A DNA stretch of 48,514 bases from Pedobacter sp. ASV12 (GTDB lineage Bacteria > Bacteroidota > Bacteroidia > Sphingobacteriales > Sphingobacteriaceae), in the NCBI RefSeq assembly GCF_016429155.1, contig NZ_JAELUC010000028.1, positions 1-48,514 on the forward strand, read 5' to 3'. The notes beneath the pieces were generated by a model that saw only the letters and a list, made by a program, of their open reading frames with translations, ran no database searches and was not told the origin of the DNA. Both the position numbers and the translations under genes were made by a program. Below, piece by piece: positions 9,501-16,688 of this stretch (position 1 is the stretch's first letter; each line of letters opens with the position of its first letter).

Positions 9501-10072
9501 GAATTGCCCAAAATAGAAGCAGCCATGTACAAAATATACAGCAGTACACCTGCGGCATAAATGGCCCTTGTGTTTTTGCTGAGCACTGCGGTACAAAAAA
9601 TGATGGCCGACGAAAACAAAATATTTGGCAAGCCGAAAACCAGCAAGGGCTGCAGGCAATTGACCCATTTAAATGGCCCCAACTGATCGGCAGCAAACCA
9701 ATAACCACCTAACAACATGCCCAATATAGCCACAACCAGTATAAAAAACACAGCCACCACCAACCCTGCAAAGCGCACAAAAAAGTAAGGCCTTTTTTTA
9801 ATCGAAGTGGTAAATACCACACTGTCCATTTGGTAAACCTGATCTCTCAGCACAACATTGGCACAACACAGCGTACTGGCAAATACGGTAAGCAACGACA
9901 AGAAACTGGTGATATAGGTAATGGTAAAGGGCGAATTTTTATATACTTCACTGCTGCCAAAACCTCCATTAACAATGACCATGCCCAACGCAAAGAATAA
10001 CAGGGCCGTAATTTTGAACGAAAGCTGGCCGAAATGGTATTTCAGCTCGAACCTTAAGAGTTGACCCATCAT
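6554..10072 (-). CDS. ABC transporter permease fused to M1 family aminopeptidase
   Basis: This 1172-aa inner-membrane protein has three parts. Residues ~1-270 form a first ABC-2 type permease half (about six membrane segments, starting GQLLRFELKYHF). Residues ~300-600 form a second half beginning again with a FKSQFRLE entry helix. From ~640 onward there is an M1 metallopeptidase region. The zinc site HETAHQWW is at about 918-925, with the third ligand in FTESMAKYTE (Glu about 942); the spacing is that of related Bacteroidota M1 proteins. The motif residues look intact, so it is probably active. It overlaps the upstream ATPase gene by four bases (ATGA), so the two are translationally coupled. 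Fusions of this kind occur in Bacteroidota, but their substrate is not established to my knowledge. The peptidase probably faces the periplasm, after the last membrane segment. Confidence 0.92.
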   Translation of the reverse strand: MMGQLLRFELKYHFGQLSFKITALLFFALGMVIVNGGFGSSEVYKNSPFTITYITSFLSLLTVFASTLCCANVVLRDQVYQMDSVVFTTSIKKRPYFFVRFAGLVVAVFFILVVAILGMLLGGYWFAADQLGPFKWVNCLQPLLVFGLPNILFSSAIIFCTAVLSKNTRAIYAAGVLLYILYMAASILGNSPMLANSAYKTTDSLAVPILTDPFGLAAFFATVKTWTDLQRNTQQFPVEGLFLMNRLLWLGFTAVLILLSYRLFNFRLGQTPKSKQAKVSKRKIALVPFRNFKTQAQGFGYSWLVFKSQFRLETVSLFKHISFMVMLLLWIFIYTIELKDTIFNGQYGTSAYPTTGLIVEQLRSMRFSLILVIFFAAELLGSERSVNIHSLIYSTPIGNWPMWAAKTLALMVLVLALTTTNIGIGIALQLSHGYFNIEPLTYISLYYYNSLPLCLFVVLIVFAQNLSANKYLGMVLGLFVAAFFVMAQRVGLEHYLFRFAAVPDLEYSYFNGFGHYAKAFNWYMVYWSGFCVLLAGLTVALWQDRLNSTLTQRFKRIGHLIRSHKWLFGLAIVVFFTSGGYIYEQTNLVGGYQNKKAQLDWRIRYEKKYKALANWPQPTVKSVKTHVDLLTKEAKYHVKGSYLLQNESKLAIAKIWVGINREVNYFDVRVRAKGKSKIDREFKQQFIELEKPLKPGDTLYMDFSLEVVTSGFVPFNKENSVVENGSYIELEKFVPDFGYNSSMETSDERARKKAGLAPIVIGNATDSNYHLIDLETTISTAPDQQVVTVGQLQKEWIKDGRRYFHYKTTQPIDFMFALSSARYQVKTELYKGMALKLYYLKGHEYNLSDMLQGMKDALSYGAEYYSPYQFKQLSLAEIPQYNGAATAYAGVLFSAEKLNFLTNYNKSLINHAYAIAAHETAHQWWANQLRPLSQPGADMFTESMAKYTEAVLMEHRYGKMYLRKYLSFDNNLYFVYSATDHEERPLGKSYNQPYIYYQKGGLVMYALKEMLGEREMNLVLSRLLAKHSSPNKRAGTEDLVAELYKAATHEQRQFIDESINKMMVYRMSLKVLQGKALANGQYELKLQVNIEPSEKAGRTALQPHMTVDLATFDQLKEDWTDQTKPFYLKKHHFTKRQTILSIMVPQKPKAVALDPYAYYLDDNQQDNLQTIK

Positions 10073-10974
10073 CTTCCGCCCTCCTCTTGTAGCTGTTGTG
10101 CGCCAAACAGCGCCGAGAAATATACTTCTTCCAACCCTGGATAAAAAGGCTCGAAACCTGTTGCCGGACGCTCATCGGCCAATACGTGCAATTGGATCTG
10201 ACCAGCTAATCTTCGGGTAGAAATGACATTAAACACGTTTGCATAATCAGCCAAAGCCTCTTTCGAAATGGTTTTGCGCCATATCCTGCCATTTAGGCCT
10301 TCGGTTAAAATTGATGGCTTGCCTTTTAAAATGACTTTTCCGCCTGCCAACACCGCCATTTCGGGACAAAGATCGTGTACGTCTTCTACAATATGGGTAG
10401 AGAGCAATACCACTTTCTGTTCGCCTATTTCGCTCAGCAGATCGTGGAAACGGTTGCGTTCGAGTGGGTCTAAACCGGCAGTGGGTTCGTCAACAATAAT
10501 CAGTTGCGGATTACCGAGCAAGGCCTGGGCAATACCAAAACGCTGCCTCATGCCACCAGAATAAGTACTCACCGCACGTTTACGCACTTCGTACAGATTG
10601 GTTTGCTGCAACAGCGATAGCACCTGTTCTTTCCGTTCGCTTTGATTGAGCATGCCTTTAAGCACCGCCATGTGGTTGAGCAAATCGACCGCCGATATTT
10701 TGGGATAAACGCCAAAATCTTGGGGCAGATAACCCAATTGGTTGCGCATGTATTGCGAATCTTGGTAAATATCCTGTCCATCAAAGTAAACCTGTCCGCT
10801 ATCGGGGAGCTGCAACGTAGCCAGGGTGCGCATCAGCGACGATTTGCCCGCGCCGTTAGGGCCAAGCAAACCGAACATGCCATTGCCAATACTAAGCGTA
10901 ACATGGTCCAAGGCCTTTACGCCATTGCCATACTGCTTGCTAAGATTTTGTAGATGAAGTCTTTCCATGGTCAT
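10069..10974 (-). CDS. ABC transporter ATP-binding protein
   Basis: This is a 301-aa cytoplasmic ATPase. The start at 10974 (ATG ACC ATG) gives MTMERLHLQNLSKQYG, the normal beginning of an ABC domain; longer upstream readings add unrelated residues over the regulatory region. Walker A is GLLGPNGAGKSS, the Q-loop lies in LGYLPQDFGVYP, the signature is YSGGMRQRFGIAQ, Walker B is LIIVDEPTAGLD, and the H-switch is in VVLLSTHIVEDV. The C-terminal ~80 residues are an extension common in ABC-2 exporter ATPases. Its stop overlaps the start of the permease/M1 fusion, its obvious partner. It diverges from a LytS/LytTR pair, and the shared spacer carries mirrored regulator-type sites. Confidence 0.94.
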   Translation of the reverse strand: MTMERLHLQNLSKQYGNGVKALDHVTLSIGNGMFGLLGPNGAGKSSLMRTLATLQLPDSGQVYFDGQDIYQDSQYMRNQLGYLPQDFGVYPKISAVDLLNHMAVLKGMLNQSERKEQVLSLLQQTNLYEVRKRAVSTYSGGMRQRFGIAQALLGNPQLIIVDEPTAGLDPLERNRFHDLLSEIGEQKVVLLSTHIVEDVHDLCPEMAVLAGGKVILKGKPSILTEGLNGRIWRKTISKEALADYANVFNVISTRRLAGQIQLHVLADERPATGFEPFYPGLEEVYFSALFGAQQLQEEGGR

Positions 10975-11028
10975 TCGAATTATGATGGAACAAAGAAAAC
11001 CAGCCGTTTCCATTCCCTTAAATTTTAG

Positions 11029-11059
11029 TGACGAAGGCGCTGGTAACGATGATGAAAGG
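11029..11059 (-). promoter_or_regulatory. Putative LytTR operator facing the ABC transporter operon
   Basis: TGACGAAGG (11029-11037) and TGATGAAAGG (11050-11059) are imperfect direct repeats separated by 12 bp. Paired ~9-bp direct repeats about two helical turns apart are the known binding mode of LytTR domains such as AgrA. The near edge is 55 bp upstream of the ABC ATPase start. A -7-like TTCTTTG lies 32 bp from the near edge on the minus strand (10991-10997). The same composite occurs in mirror orientation before the kinase gene. Confidence 0.6.
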
Positions 11060-11123
11060 CTCGAAACGAGGTTAAAGCGCAAAGACCAATACCGCTATTG
11101 ACCGTAGACGATAAACCGGTTTT

Positions 11124-11154
11124 CCTTTCATCACCAAAAAGCCCCCCTTCGTCA
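11124..11154 (+). promoter_or_regulatory. Putative LytTR operator facing the histidine kinase operon
   Basis: Read on the minus strand this is TGACGAAGG-N12-TGATGAAAGG. Both boxes and the spacer length are identical to the site at 11029-11059, while the spacer sequence differs. The near edge lies 53 bp before the kinase start (11207), and a TTCTTTCG -7-like element starts 31 bp from it. Conservation of boxes, spacing and distance to each start, with divergent sequence between, argues for a bound site rather than a simple duplication. Confidence 0.6.
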
Positions 11155-11206
11155 TTTAGATTTGAGGATATGGGCAATTTGTTGTTCTTTCGTTATTTTT
11201 AAAGCA

Positions 11207-12703
11207 ATGGATAAATCGGCAGCCCGCTTAAATGTGATTTTCAAACACCAAGAGTTCTTTATTTTTATTGGGCTTTGGTTTTGGATTGCCATTCTTTTCT
11301 TATGGGATAAGGGTGCAACCACCTGGGACAATTATTTCAACTACCTATCGCTTACTTTTCCGGTTCTGGCACCTTGCCTGTTATTTTCGTGGTTCAACCC
11401 ACAATTACAGGCCAACACTGCACGAAAAAAATATCTGCGCTATTGGTTGCTTTGCTTCATGGTTTGCCTGCCTGCAATAGCTACCCTTTTTGCCTGCCTA
11501 TTTCAGTGGCAATACATTAACCTGTATGCACTTACTGCGGGTGCAGCCTTGGCTTTAGCATTATTGCTGCGCATCAACAGCTACTATCAAAACAGCATCA
11601 GACATGTGAAATGGATCAAAAAAATAGGACTCGAAAATGCAGTGTTGATCAGCATCGTACTTTTTGCGCTTACCATTTCCATAATGGCGGTATCGAGTAT
11701 GGGCAACCCGCGTTACGACCACCAAAACAACCTATTGATAGGATTAGAGTTCAGTTTTTTTAAGGTTATACGCCATTTCAGTGCTTTTATCAGTTTTTTT
11801 GTCCAGTTTTTAATCATGTACCTATCGGGTTACCTGTTCTTTTTCATCAACAACCGCTACCTTGTGGCCAAAGTACTGAAACAACAGGGACTCACCAGTT
11901 ACATCTTAAGCTTATTGACAACCGTTGTTATCCTCTACCCCATTATTGCACAGCTTTTGTTGTTTTTGCCCATTAACAAGATATTTGGGCGCGATATTTT
12001 CTCTCCCAATCCCTTCGACCTCGAAAATGCCTTTAGCGTAATAGGAATTATGATTTTGAGCCTGCCTATTGTACTTTCGTTGCAATGGGGTAAGCAGAAC
12101 AACCAGATTATTGCATTGGAAAAAGAAAAATCGCAAGCCGAACTCGATTTGCTGAAGCAGCAGCTCAATCCCCATTTCTTTTTCAATACGCTCAACAACC
12201 TTTATGCATTAAGCCTGCAAAAATCGGACAAAACGCCCGAAAGTATTTTACAACTGGCCGAGCTGATGCGCTATACCATTTACAAAGGCCAGGAAAAGCA
12301 GGTAAGCTTGGCCGACGAGCTGAAATACATCGAAGACTACCTCCAATTGCAACAAATCAGGCTCAAAAAGCCTTTAGATCTTAAATTTGAAGTGGAAATT
12401 AGCGACGACAAACAAACCATCGCGCCCCTGATGCTCATCATCTTACTAGAAAATGCTTTTAAACACGGCATTGAACCCGCCGAAGAAACCGCATTTTTAC
12501 GATTAAAGCTACACTGCCAACAAAAGGAGCTTTATTGCTGCTGCGAAAATTCATTCGAAAATGACGAACCTGAAAAAGCAGGCGGCATTGGCCTTCAAAA
12601 CTTGGTTAAACGTTTAGAGTTGCTTTACCCAAACCAACATCGCTTGACCATCAGCAAAGATAATTCTATTTTTAAAGCACAGCTATTCCTCCAGTTATCA
12701 TGA
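11207..12703 (+). CDS. LytS-type sensor histidine kinase
   Basis: This 498-aa inner-membrane kinase starts at ATG 11207; an upstream in-frame TTG at 11162 would lie too close to the promoter. Residues ~15-310 contain about eight membrane segments with short loops, so the sensing part is mostly inside the membrane. The kinase core belongs to the His_kinase family: KQQLNPHFFFNTLNNLYAL carries the phospho-acceptor His at about 323, MLIILLENAFKHGI is the N-box, and GGIGLQNLVKRLELLYP is the G-box. Its stop overlaps the LytTR regulator start (ATGA), so the two are coupled. It diverges from the ABC/M1 transporter, which it probably controls. The signal is unknown. Confidence 0.92.
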   Translation: MDKSAARLNVIFKHQEFFIFIGLWFWIAILFLWDKGATTWDNYFNYLSLTFPVLAPCLLFSWFNPQLQANTARKKYLRYWLLCFMVCLPAIATLFACLFQWQYINLYALTAGAALALALLLRINSYYQNSIRHVKWIKKIGLENAVLISIVLFALTISIMAVSSMGNPRYDHQNNLLIGLEFSFFKVIRHFSAFISFFVQFLIMYLSGYLFFFINNRYLVAKVLKQQGLTSYILSLLTTVVILYPIIAQLLLFLPINKIFGRDIFSPNPFDLENAFSVIGIMILSLPIVLSLQWGKQNNQIIALEKEKSQAELDLLKQQLNPHFFFNTLNNLYALSLQKSDKTPESILQLAELMRYTIYKGQEKQVSLADELKYIEDYLQLQQIRLKKPLDLKFEVEISDDKQTIAPLMLIILLENAFKHGIEPAEETAFLRLKLHCQQKELYCCCENSFENDEPEKAGGIGLQNLVKRLELLYPNQHRLTISKDNSIFKAQLFLQLS

Positions 12704-13431
12704 GTTTACGTTGCCTAATTATAGACGATGAGCCGCTGGCCCACAACATTATCCTCACCTATCTGGACGACATTCCTTTTATAACGGTAGCAGGCCAGTT
12801 TTATCGGGCAACGGAAGCGCTGGATTTTTTGAGTAAAAATGAAATCGACCTTATTTTTCTCGACATCCGCATGCCTAAACTCAATGGCCTGGATTTTATC
12901 AGAACGCTAACACACAAACCCATCATCATCATTACTTCGGCTTACGAAGAATATGCACTGGAAAGCTTCGATCTTGATGTTTGCGATTACCTGCGCAAAC
13001 CGTTCCGTTTCGATCGCCTGCTCAAAGCGGCCAATCGGGCACTCGAAATCCATAACCTCAAAAAACAAGCTTACAAGGCAAGTGTGCCACAGCAAACTGC
13101 CATAGCACCCGAAAGCGCACAAATTGCCATCAAGGTGGATAAGAAGACGGTTTTGATGCCTTTAGACGAAATACAGTACCTGGAAAGCCTGGGCAATTAT
13201 GTAAAGGTTTGGCGCGACACTGATTTCCTGCTAACGCCCAGAACCATGAGCAGCTTTGAAGAACAGCTGCCGGCATCAGCCTTTGTCCGCATCCATAAAT
13301 CGTACATCCTGAACAAGAAATTTGTACACTATATGGAGGGAAACACCATATACCTCAAAAACAAACGCGAAGTGCCTATTGGCAAAAACTTCAGGTCCAT
13401 GATCAAGCAATTGCTCGATATGGAAGAATAA
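12700..13431 (+). CDS. LytTR family response regulator (transporter-linked)
   Basis: This 243-aa protein has a receiver domain (~3-120) with acidic pocket LIIDDEPLAH, phospho-acceptor Asp at about 55 in LIFLDIRMPKLNG, and the conserved Lys in YLRKPF. A LytTR DNA-binding domain (~140-240) follows, recognised from IQYLESLGNYVKVW, PASAFVRIHKSYILN and REVPIGKNF. It is coupled to the preceding kinase by a 4-base overlap. The twin direct-repeat sites between this operon and the ABC/M1 operon are the likely targets, giving autoregulation plus control of the transporter. It ends two bases before the stop of a convergent LytTR gene. Confidence 0.94.
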   Translation: MSLRCLIIDDEPLAHNIILTYLDDIPFITVAGQFYRATEALDFLSKNEIDLIFLDIRMPKLNGLDFIRTLTHKPIIIITSAYEEYALESFDLDVCDYLRKPFRFDRLLKAANRALEIHNLKKQAYKASVPQQTAIAPESAQIAIKVDKKTVLMPLDEIQYLESLGNYVKVWRDTDFLLTPRTMSSFEEQLPASAFVRIHKSYILNKKFVHYMEGNTIYLKNKREVPIGKNFRSMIKQLLDMEE

Positions 13432-13433
13432 GG

Positions 13434-14114
13434 CTAGCCGTTCATGGCTTCCAGCAGCTCTTTTTTATACAAGGGACCAATCGGCACAAAATCCTGATTG
13501 CTAAGCATCAGTTTATTATCCACAATGCGCCGTACATGGTTTTTGTTGACAATGTACGAACGATGCGCTTGAAAAAACTGTTTGGGTTGCAACTGTTCGA
13601 GCAAGCCTTTCAAAGTTTGGTATACCAGATAAAATTGCGCTTCGGTAAAAATCTTCACGTAGTCTTTGCTGCCCTCTATGTATATAATATCCTGTTGCCT
13701 GAGGTTAAGTAGGCTTTGGCCATCTTTAATCAACAAATGGCTTATTTGAGCATCTTCGGCAGGTCCATCCAACAGGCCCGCCTTGTTTACCGCTTTCCTA
13801 AAACGCTCGTACGAAAATGGTTTTAACAAATAATCAACGGCCTCGAGTTCATAACTCTCAAAGGCATATTGCTTATAGGCCGTAGTAAAAATGGTCTTTG
13901 GCCTTCGCGTTAAAGCCTTCAAAAAATGCAATCCATTAACCAGGGGCATTTCAATATCCAAAAACAACAGGTCTACCTTATACTTGCCCAAATACTCGAA
14001 TGCTTCAACAGCATTTCTGAACGAAGCCAAATGCTCCAGGCCTGGCGTTTGGCCGATGTAGTGTTCTAATACCTGATGAGCCATGGGCTCGTCGTCTATG
14101 ACAATGCAGTTCAT
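13434..14114 (-). CDS. LytTR family response regulator (second system)
   Basis: This 226-aa protein has a receiver domain (~1-115) with IVIDDEPMAH, Asp at about 53 in LLFLDIEMPLVNG, and YLLKPFSYERF. A LytTR domain (~125-222) follows, with DIIYIEGSKDYVKIF, PKQFFQAHRSYIVN and DFVPIGPLYK. It overlaps the end of its kinase gene by four bases, the same coupling as in the neighbouring pair. The two LytTR genes are convergent with only two bases between their stops, so they have no room for a terminator. Similar organisation suggests an old duplication followed by inversion, though the sequences are clearly different. Confidence 0.94.
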   Translation of the reverse strand: MNCIVIDDEPMAHQVLEHYIGQTPGLEHLASFRNAVEAFEYLGKYKVDLLFLDIEMPLVNGLHFLKALTRRPKTIFTTAYKQYAFESYELEAVDYLLKPFSYERFRKAVNKAGLLDGPAEDAQISHLLIKDGQSLLNLRQQDIIYIEGSKDYVKIFTEAQFYLVYQTLKGLLEQLQPKQFFQAHRSYIVNKNHVRRIVDNKLMLSNQDFVPIGPLYKKELLEAMNG

Positions 14115-15163
14115 TTGCGGTTCAAAATTACGGAGGCCACATATTGGCCGTTTTCTTCTGTTAAGATCAGCTGGTGCTGCTTTGGATAGTAAAGTTCCAA
14201 TCTTTTTTTGATATTGACCAATCCGATGCCACCAACAGGTTTTGCACCGAGCTGAGGCGTGTTTTGCAGTTGGTCATTCTGTATGGTAAAGCTAATTTGT
14301 GACGGCGTAACCGCTACATAGGCCAATACCGAAGCATGGTCTTCCAGTTTATGCCGGCCGTGCTTAAAACTATTTTCGACCAGGGGCAAAAACAGCAAAG
14401 GCGGGATCTTCACCCTTGCATCTACCTCAGGTGCCTGAAAAACAATACTGGCTTTCGGAAACTTTTGCTGTTCCAACTCAAAATAGCCTTTTAAAAAATC
14501 GATTTCCTCCTGTAAACTCACTTCTTCTTTATCACAATCGTACAAAATGTATTGCATCATTTGCGAAAGCAGCAAAATAAAACGGGGCGCTTCTTTTGAC
14601 CCTACCAAGCTCAAACCATACAAACTGTTTAAGGTGTTGAACAAAAAATGAGGCTGCAGCTGGGTTTTAAGCATATTGAGCTGCAGGTGCAGGTTATCGG
14701 TTTCCGACTGGTGACGTTTGATTTCATTCTGATACGAAAACCTAGAAAGCCCGATACAAAAAAAGGCGATCAAGTCGGTAAACATCATGTTCCAATCCCA
14801 ATACTGATAAGCAAATTTAAAAAAATTATTCACCGGGAGGCCCTGCGTAGCCATTTTAAACAGCCATGAAACTGCTGCATTATTCAAAGGCATAAGCAGC
14901 AAAAAATAGGCTACCGTAACCAAAAACAATCCCAGATACTTTTTACGCTGCAATAAATTAGGGATTAGCCAACGGTAATACGGAATGAGTAGCAATGTTG
15001 AACAGATGCCGTAAAGACAAATCTGCAGGTAGGGAAAATCATTATTCGGTACGTGAGGCAAACTCGAGCTCTCCATATAAGCCGAATACTTATAAATGCA
15101 AACATAAAGCAGCCAGATGATCAGTTCGAAAAAAAGGGGAAAAGTAAGCGCTGGTTTCTTCAT
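14111..15163 (-). CDS. LytS-type sensor histidine kinase (second system)
   Basis: This 350-aa kinase starts at ATG 15163 (MKKPALTFPLFFELIIW). A longer reading to 15343 would overlap the divergent esterase gene and add no recognisable domain. Four membrane segments occupy ~8-165. The kinase core contains KTQLQPHFLFNTLNSLYGL with His at about 172, LLFLPLVENSFKHG (N-box) and GGIGLVNIKKRLELYYP (G-box). It is shorter than the neighbouring kinase, with half as many membrane segments, so it likely senses something different. A weak version of the LytTR-type paired repeat lies 48 bp upstream. It diverges from an erythromycin-esterase-family gene, a possible target. Confidence 0.92.
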   Translation of the reverse strand: MKKPALTFPLFFELIIWLLYVCIYKYSAYMESSSLPHVPNNDFPYLQICLYGICSTLLLIPYYRWLIPNLLQRKKYLGLFLVTVAYFLLLMPLNNAAVSWLFKMATQGLPVNNFFKFAYQYWDWNMMFTDLIAFFCIGLSRFSYQNEIKRHQSETDNLHLQLNMLKTQLQPHFLFNTLNSLYGLSLVGSKEAPRFILLLSQMMQYILYDCDKEEVSLQEEIDFLKGYFELEQQKFPKASIVFQAPEVDARVKIPPLLFLPLVENSFKHGRHKLEDHASVLAYVAVTPSQISFTIQNDQLQNTPQLGAKPVGGIGLVNIKKRLELYYPKQHQLILTEENGQYVASVILNRK

Positions 15164-15210
15164 GATGGGACTAAAATCGTAATATTTATTGACTATGCCG
15201 TGTTTGTTTT

Positions 15211-15240
15211 CGACGAAGGCCAGTTTTTGCACGACCAAAA
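15211..15240 (-). promoter_or_regulatory. Weak candidate LytTR operator before the second kinase
   Basis: CGACGAAGG (15211-15219) and CGACCAAAA (15232-15240) are direct repeats (6 of 9 identical) with a 12-bp spacer. This is the same geometry and nearly the same first box as the sites at 11029 and 11124. The near edge is 48 bp from the kinase start. The match is partial, so chance is possible. Confidence 0.3.
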
Positions 15241-15341
15241 AAATCAGCCACAGTTTGGCAGCCTGCACCTCGGTCTCGGTCGAATAATCGACAGCGAGCC
15301 TATTTTTTGTGTGTTGATTTGCATCATCAAAAAACAAGAAC

Positions 15342-16592
15342 ATGAAAACAACACTTCAACTTTTTATCCTTGCTATCTTTTTAACTTTTAATGCCAGGGC
15401 ACAATCGGCCAACGAGCTTAACCTGGCCAGCAGACAGGCATTTGTAAAAAGTGCCCAACCATTGGTCGAAAAAATGGCCGAAAAAAGAATTGTAGCCTTG
15501 GGCGAAGGTACGCATGGCACCGCCGAATTTTACAAACTACGCTATTGGATTACCCGCGAACTGATCGAAAAGAAAGGCTTTACCCGCATTGCCTTTGAAA
15601 ACGACCTGAGCGATGGCCTGATGCTGAACCAAGAACTAAACAGCCAAGCCGACCTGAATGCGCTGATGAAAAAGCGCCTGCTGCGCATCTGGCAGAACGA
15701 AGAAACCAAAGAACTGTTAACTTGGGTGCGAAGCTACAACCAAACTCATCAAAAGAAAGTGGTAATTGACGGCATAGACTATGTTTACAACAATGTTGAT
15801 ATAGAGGCCTTGCAAAAAATATTGGCCAAGCAACCCGAATTTTTGGTTGAGGTGAACCGCTTAAAGATCCCGGCCTCTTTACAGGATGCCACATGGGAAG
15901 CCACGAACGACAAAAACAGTAAAATTGATTTCGCCGCCATGAGCAATTGCAGCTCTAAAGGCTATTTATTGGCCGATAGCCTTGATCAGAAAATACAGCA
16001 ATCGAAGCTCCCTGAAAAGCTGAAATCAGCCAGCCATTTGATCTTATTGAATATCAAACAGGCATTCTCTCCTTTCTATTACAACGCCATCAAAAAAGCA
16101 GAACCCAGCCGCGATGTAAACATGGCTGCCAACGTAGCCGAAATATTAAAGGGCAACCGCGATAAAATGATTATTTGGGCACACAATGCCCATGTGGCCA
16201 AAAGCGGCGTCTACGATAATGCCGTTGGCGGTATGGGCGGCGAAATTGCCGAGCTGTTTCCCAACCAGTATTTTGTAGTGGGCACCGGAACGGCCACCGG
16301 CACTTTTGCGGCCACCGAACAATCGCGCGATACCTACACCAATCTTATGAAAGCCTATCCATTAGAAAAAACAATAGCCGAATCGTGGGAAACCCAGTTT
16401 TTAGCCTTGAATAAACCAGCCTTTTACATTTTCCCGGCGCAATACAACAGCAAAAACGAAACGAAGCCTTTGCGTTTTATAGGCTATGGCCCAAAGAGCG
16501 ATCCAAGCACTAACGATAAAACCAATATCAGCCAACATTTTGATGCTTTTTTGTTTGTTGGCAATACCCATGCAGCCACTCCTTTAAAATAA
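15342..16592 (+). CDS. Secreted erythromycin esterase family protein
   Basis: This 416-aa protein has a signal peptide (MKTTLQLFILAIFLTF...ARAQ) and an erythromycin-esterase fold across nearly the whole length. IVALGEGTHGTAEFYKLRYW contains the Glu and His equivalent to the Ere catalytic/metal pair, FTRIAFENDLSDG the second conserved Glu, and MIIWAHNAHVAKSG the second conserved His region. Homologues of the EreA/EreB type open macrolide lactones, but the family is broad and most secreted Bacteroidota members have unknown substrates, so resistance should not be assumed. It diverges from the second LytS-type kinase and is followed 96 bp later by a secreted amidohydrolase. Confidence 0.88.
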   Translation: MKTTLQLFILAIFLTFNARAQSANELNLASRQAFVKSAQPLVEKMAEKRIVALGEGTHGTAEFYKLRYWITRELIEKKGFTRIAFENDLSDGLMLNQELNSQADLNALMKKRLLRIWQNEETKELLTWVRSYNQTHQKKVVIDGIDYVYNNVDIEALQKILAKQPEFLVEVNRLKIPASLQDATWEATNDKNSKIDFAAMSNCSSKGYLLADSLDQKIQQSKLPEKLKSASHLILLNIKQAFSPFYYNAIKKAEPSRDVNMAANVAEILKGNRDKMIIWAHNAHVAKSGVYDNAVGGMGGEIAELFPNQYFVVGTGTATGTFAATEQSRDTYTNLMKAYPLEKTIAESWETQFLALNKPAFYIFPAQYNSKNETKPLRFIGYGPKSDPSTNDKTNISQHFDAFLFVGNTHAATPLK

Positions 16593-16688
16593 CGGAAAAG
16601 CATTCGCTATAAGTAAATTTATAATTACATCTTGAGCCACACCAGCGAATTACGATACAAACATCCGCTTTTTTCTTATCTTGAGCTT

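Noticed and set aside
15164..15343. Longer N-terminus of the second histidine kinase
   Set aside because: It would overlap the divergent esterase gene and cover the likely promoter region.
15342..16592. Macrolide resistance determinant
   Set aside because: The protein is secreted and only distantly recognisable as Ere-type; the family is broad, so resistance is not supported.
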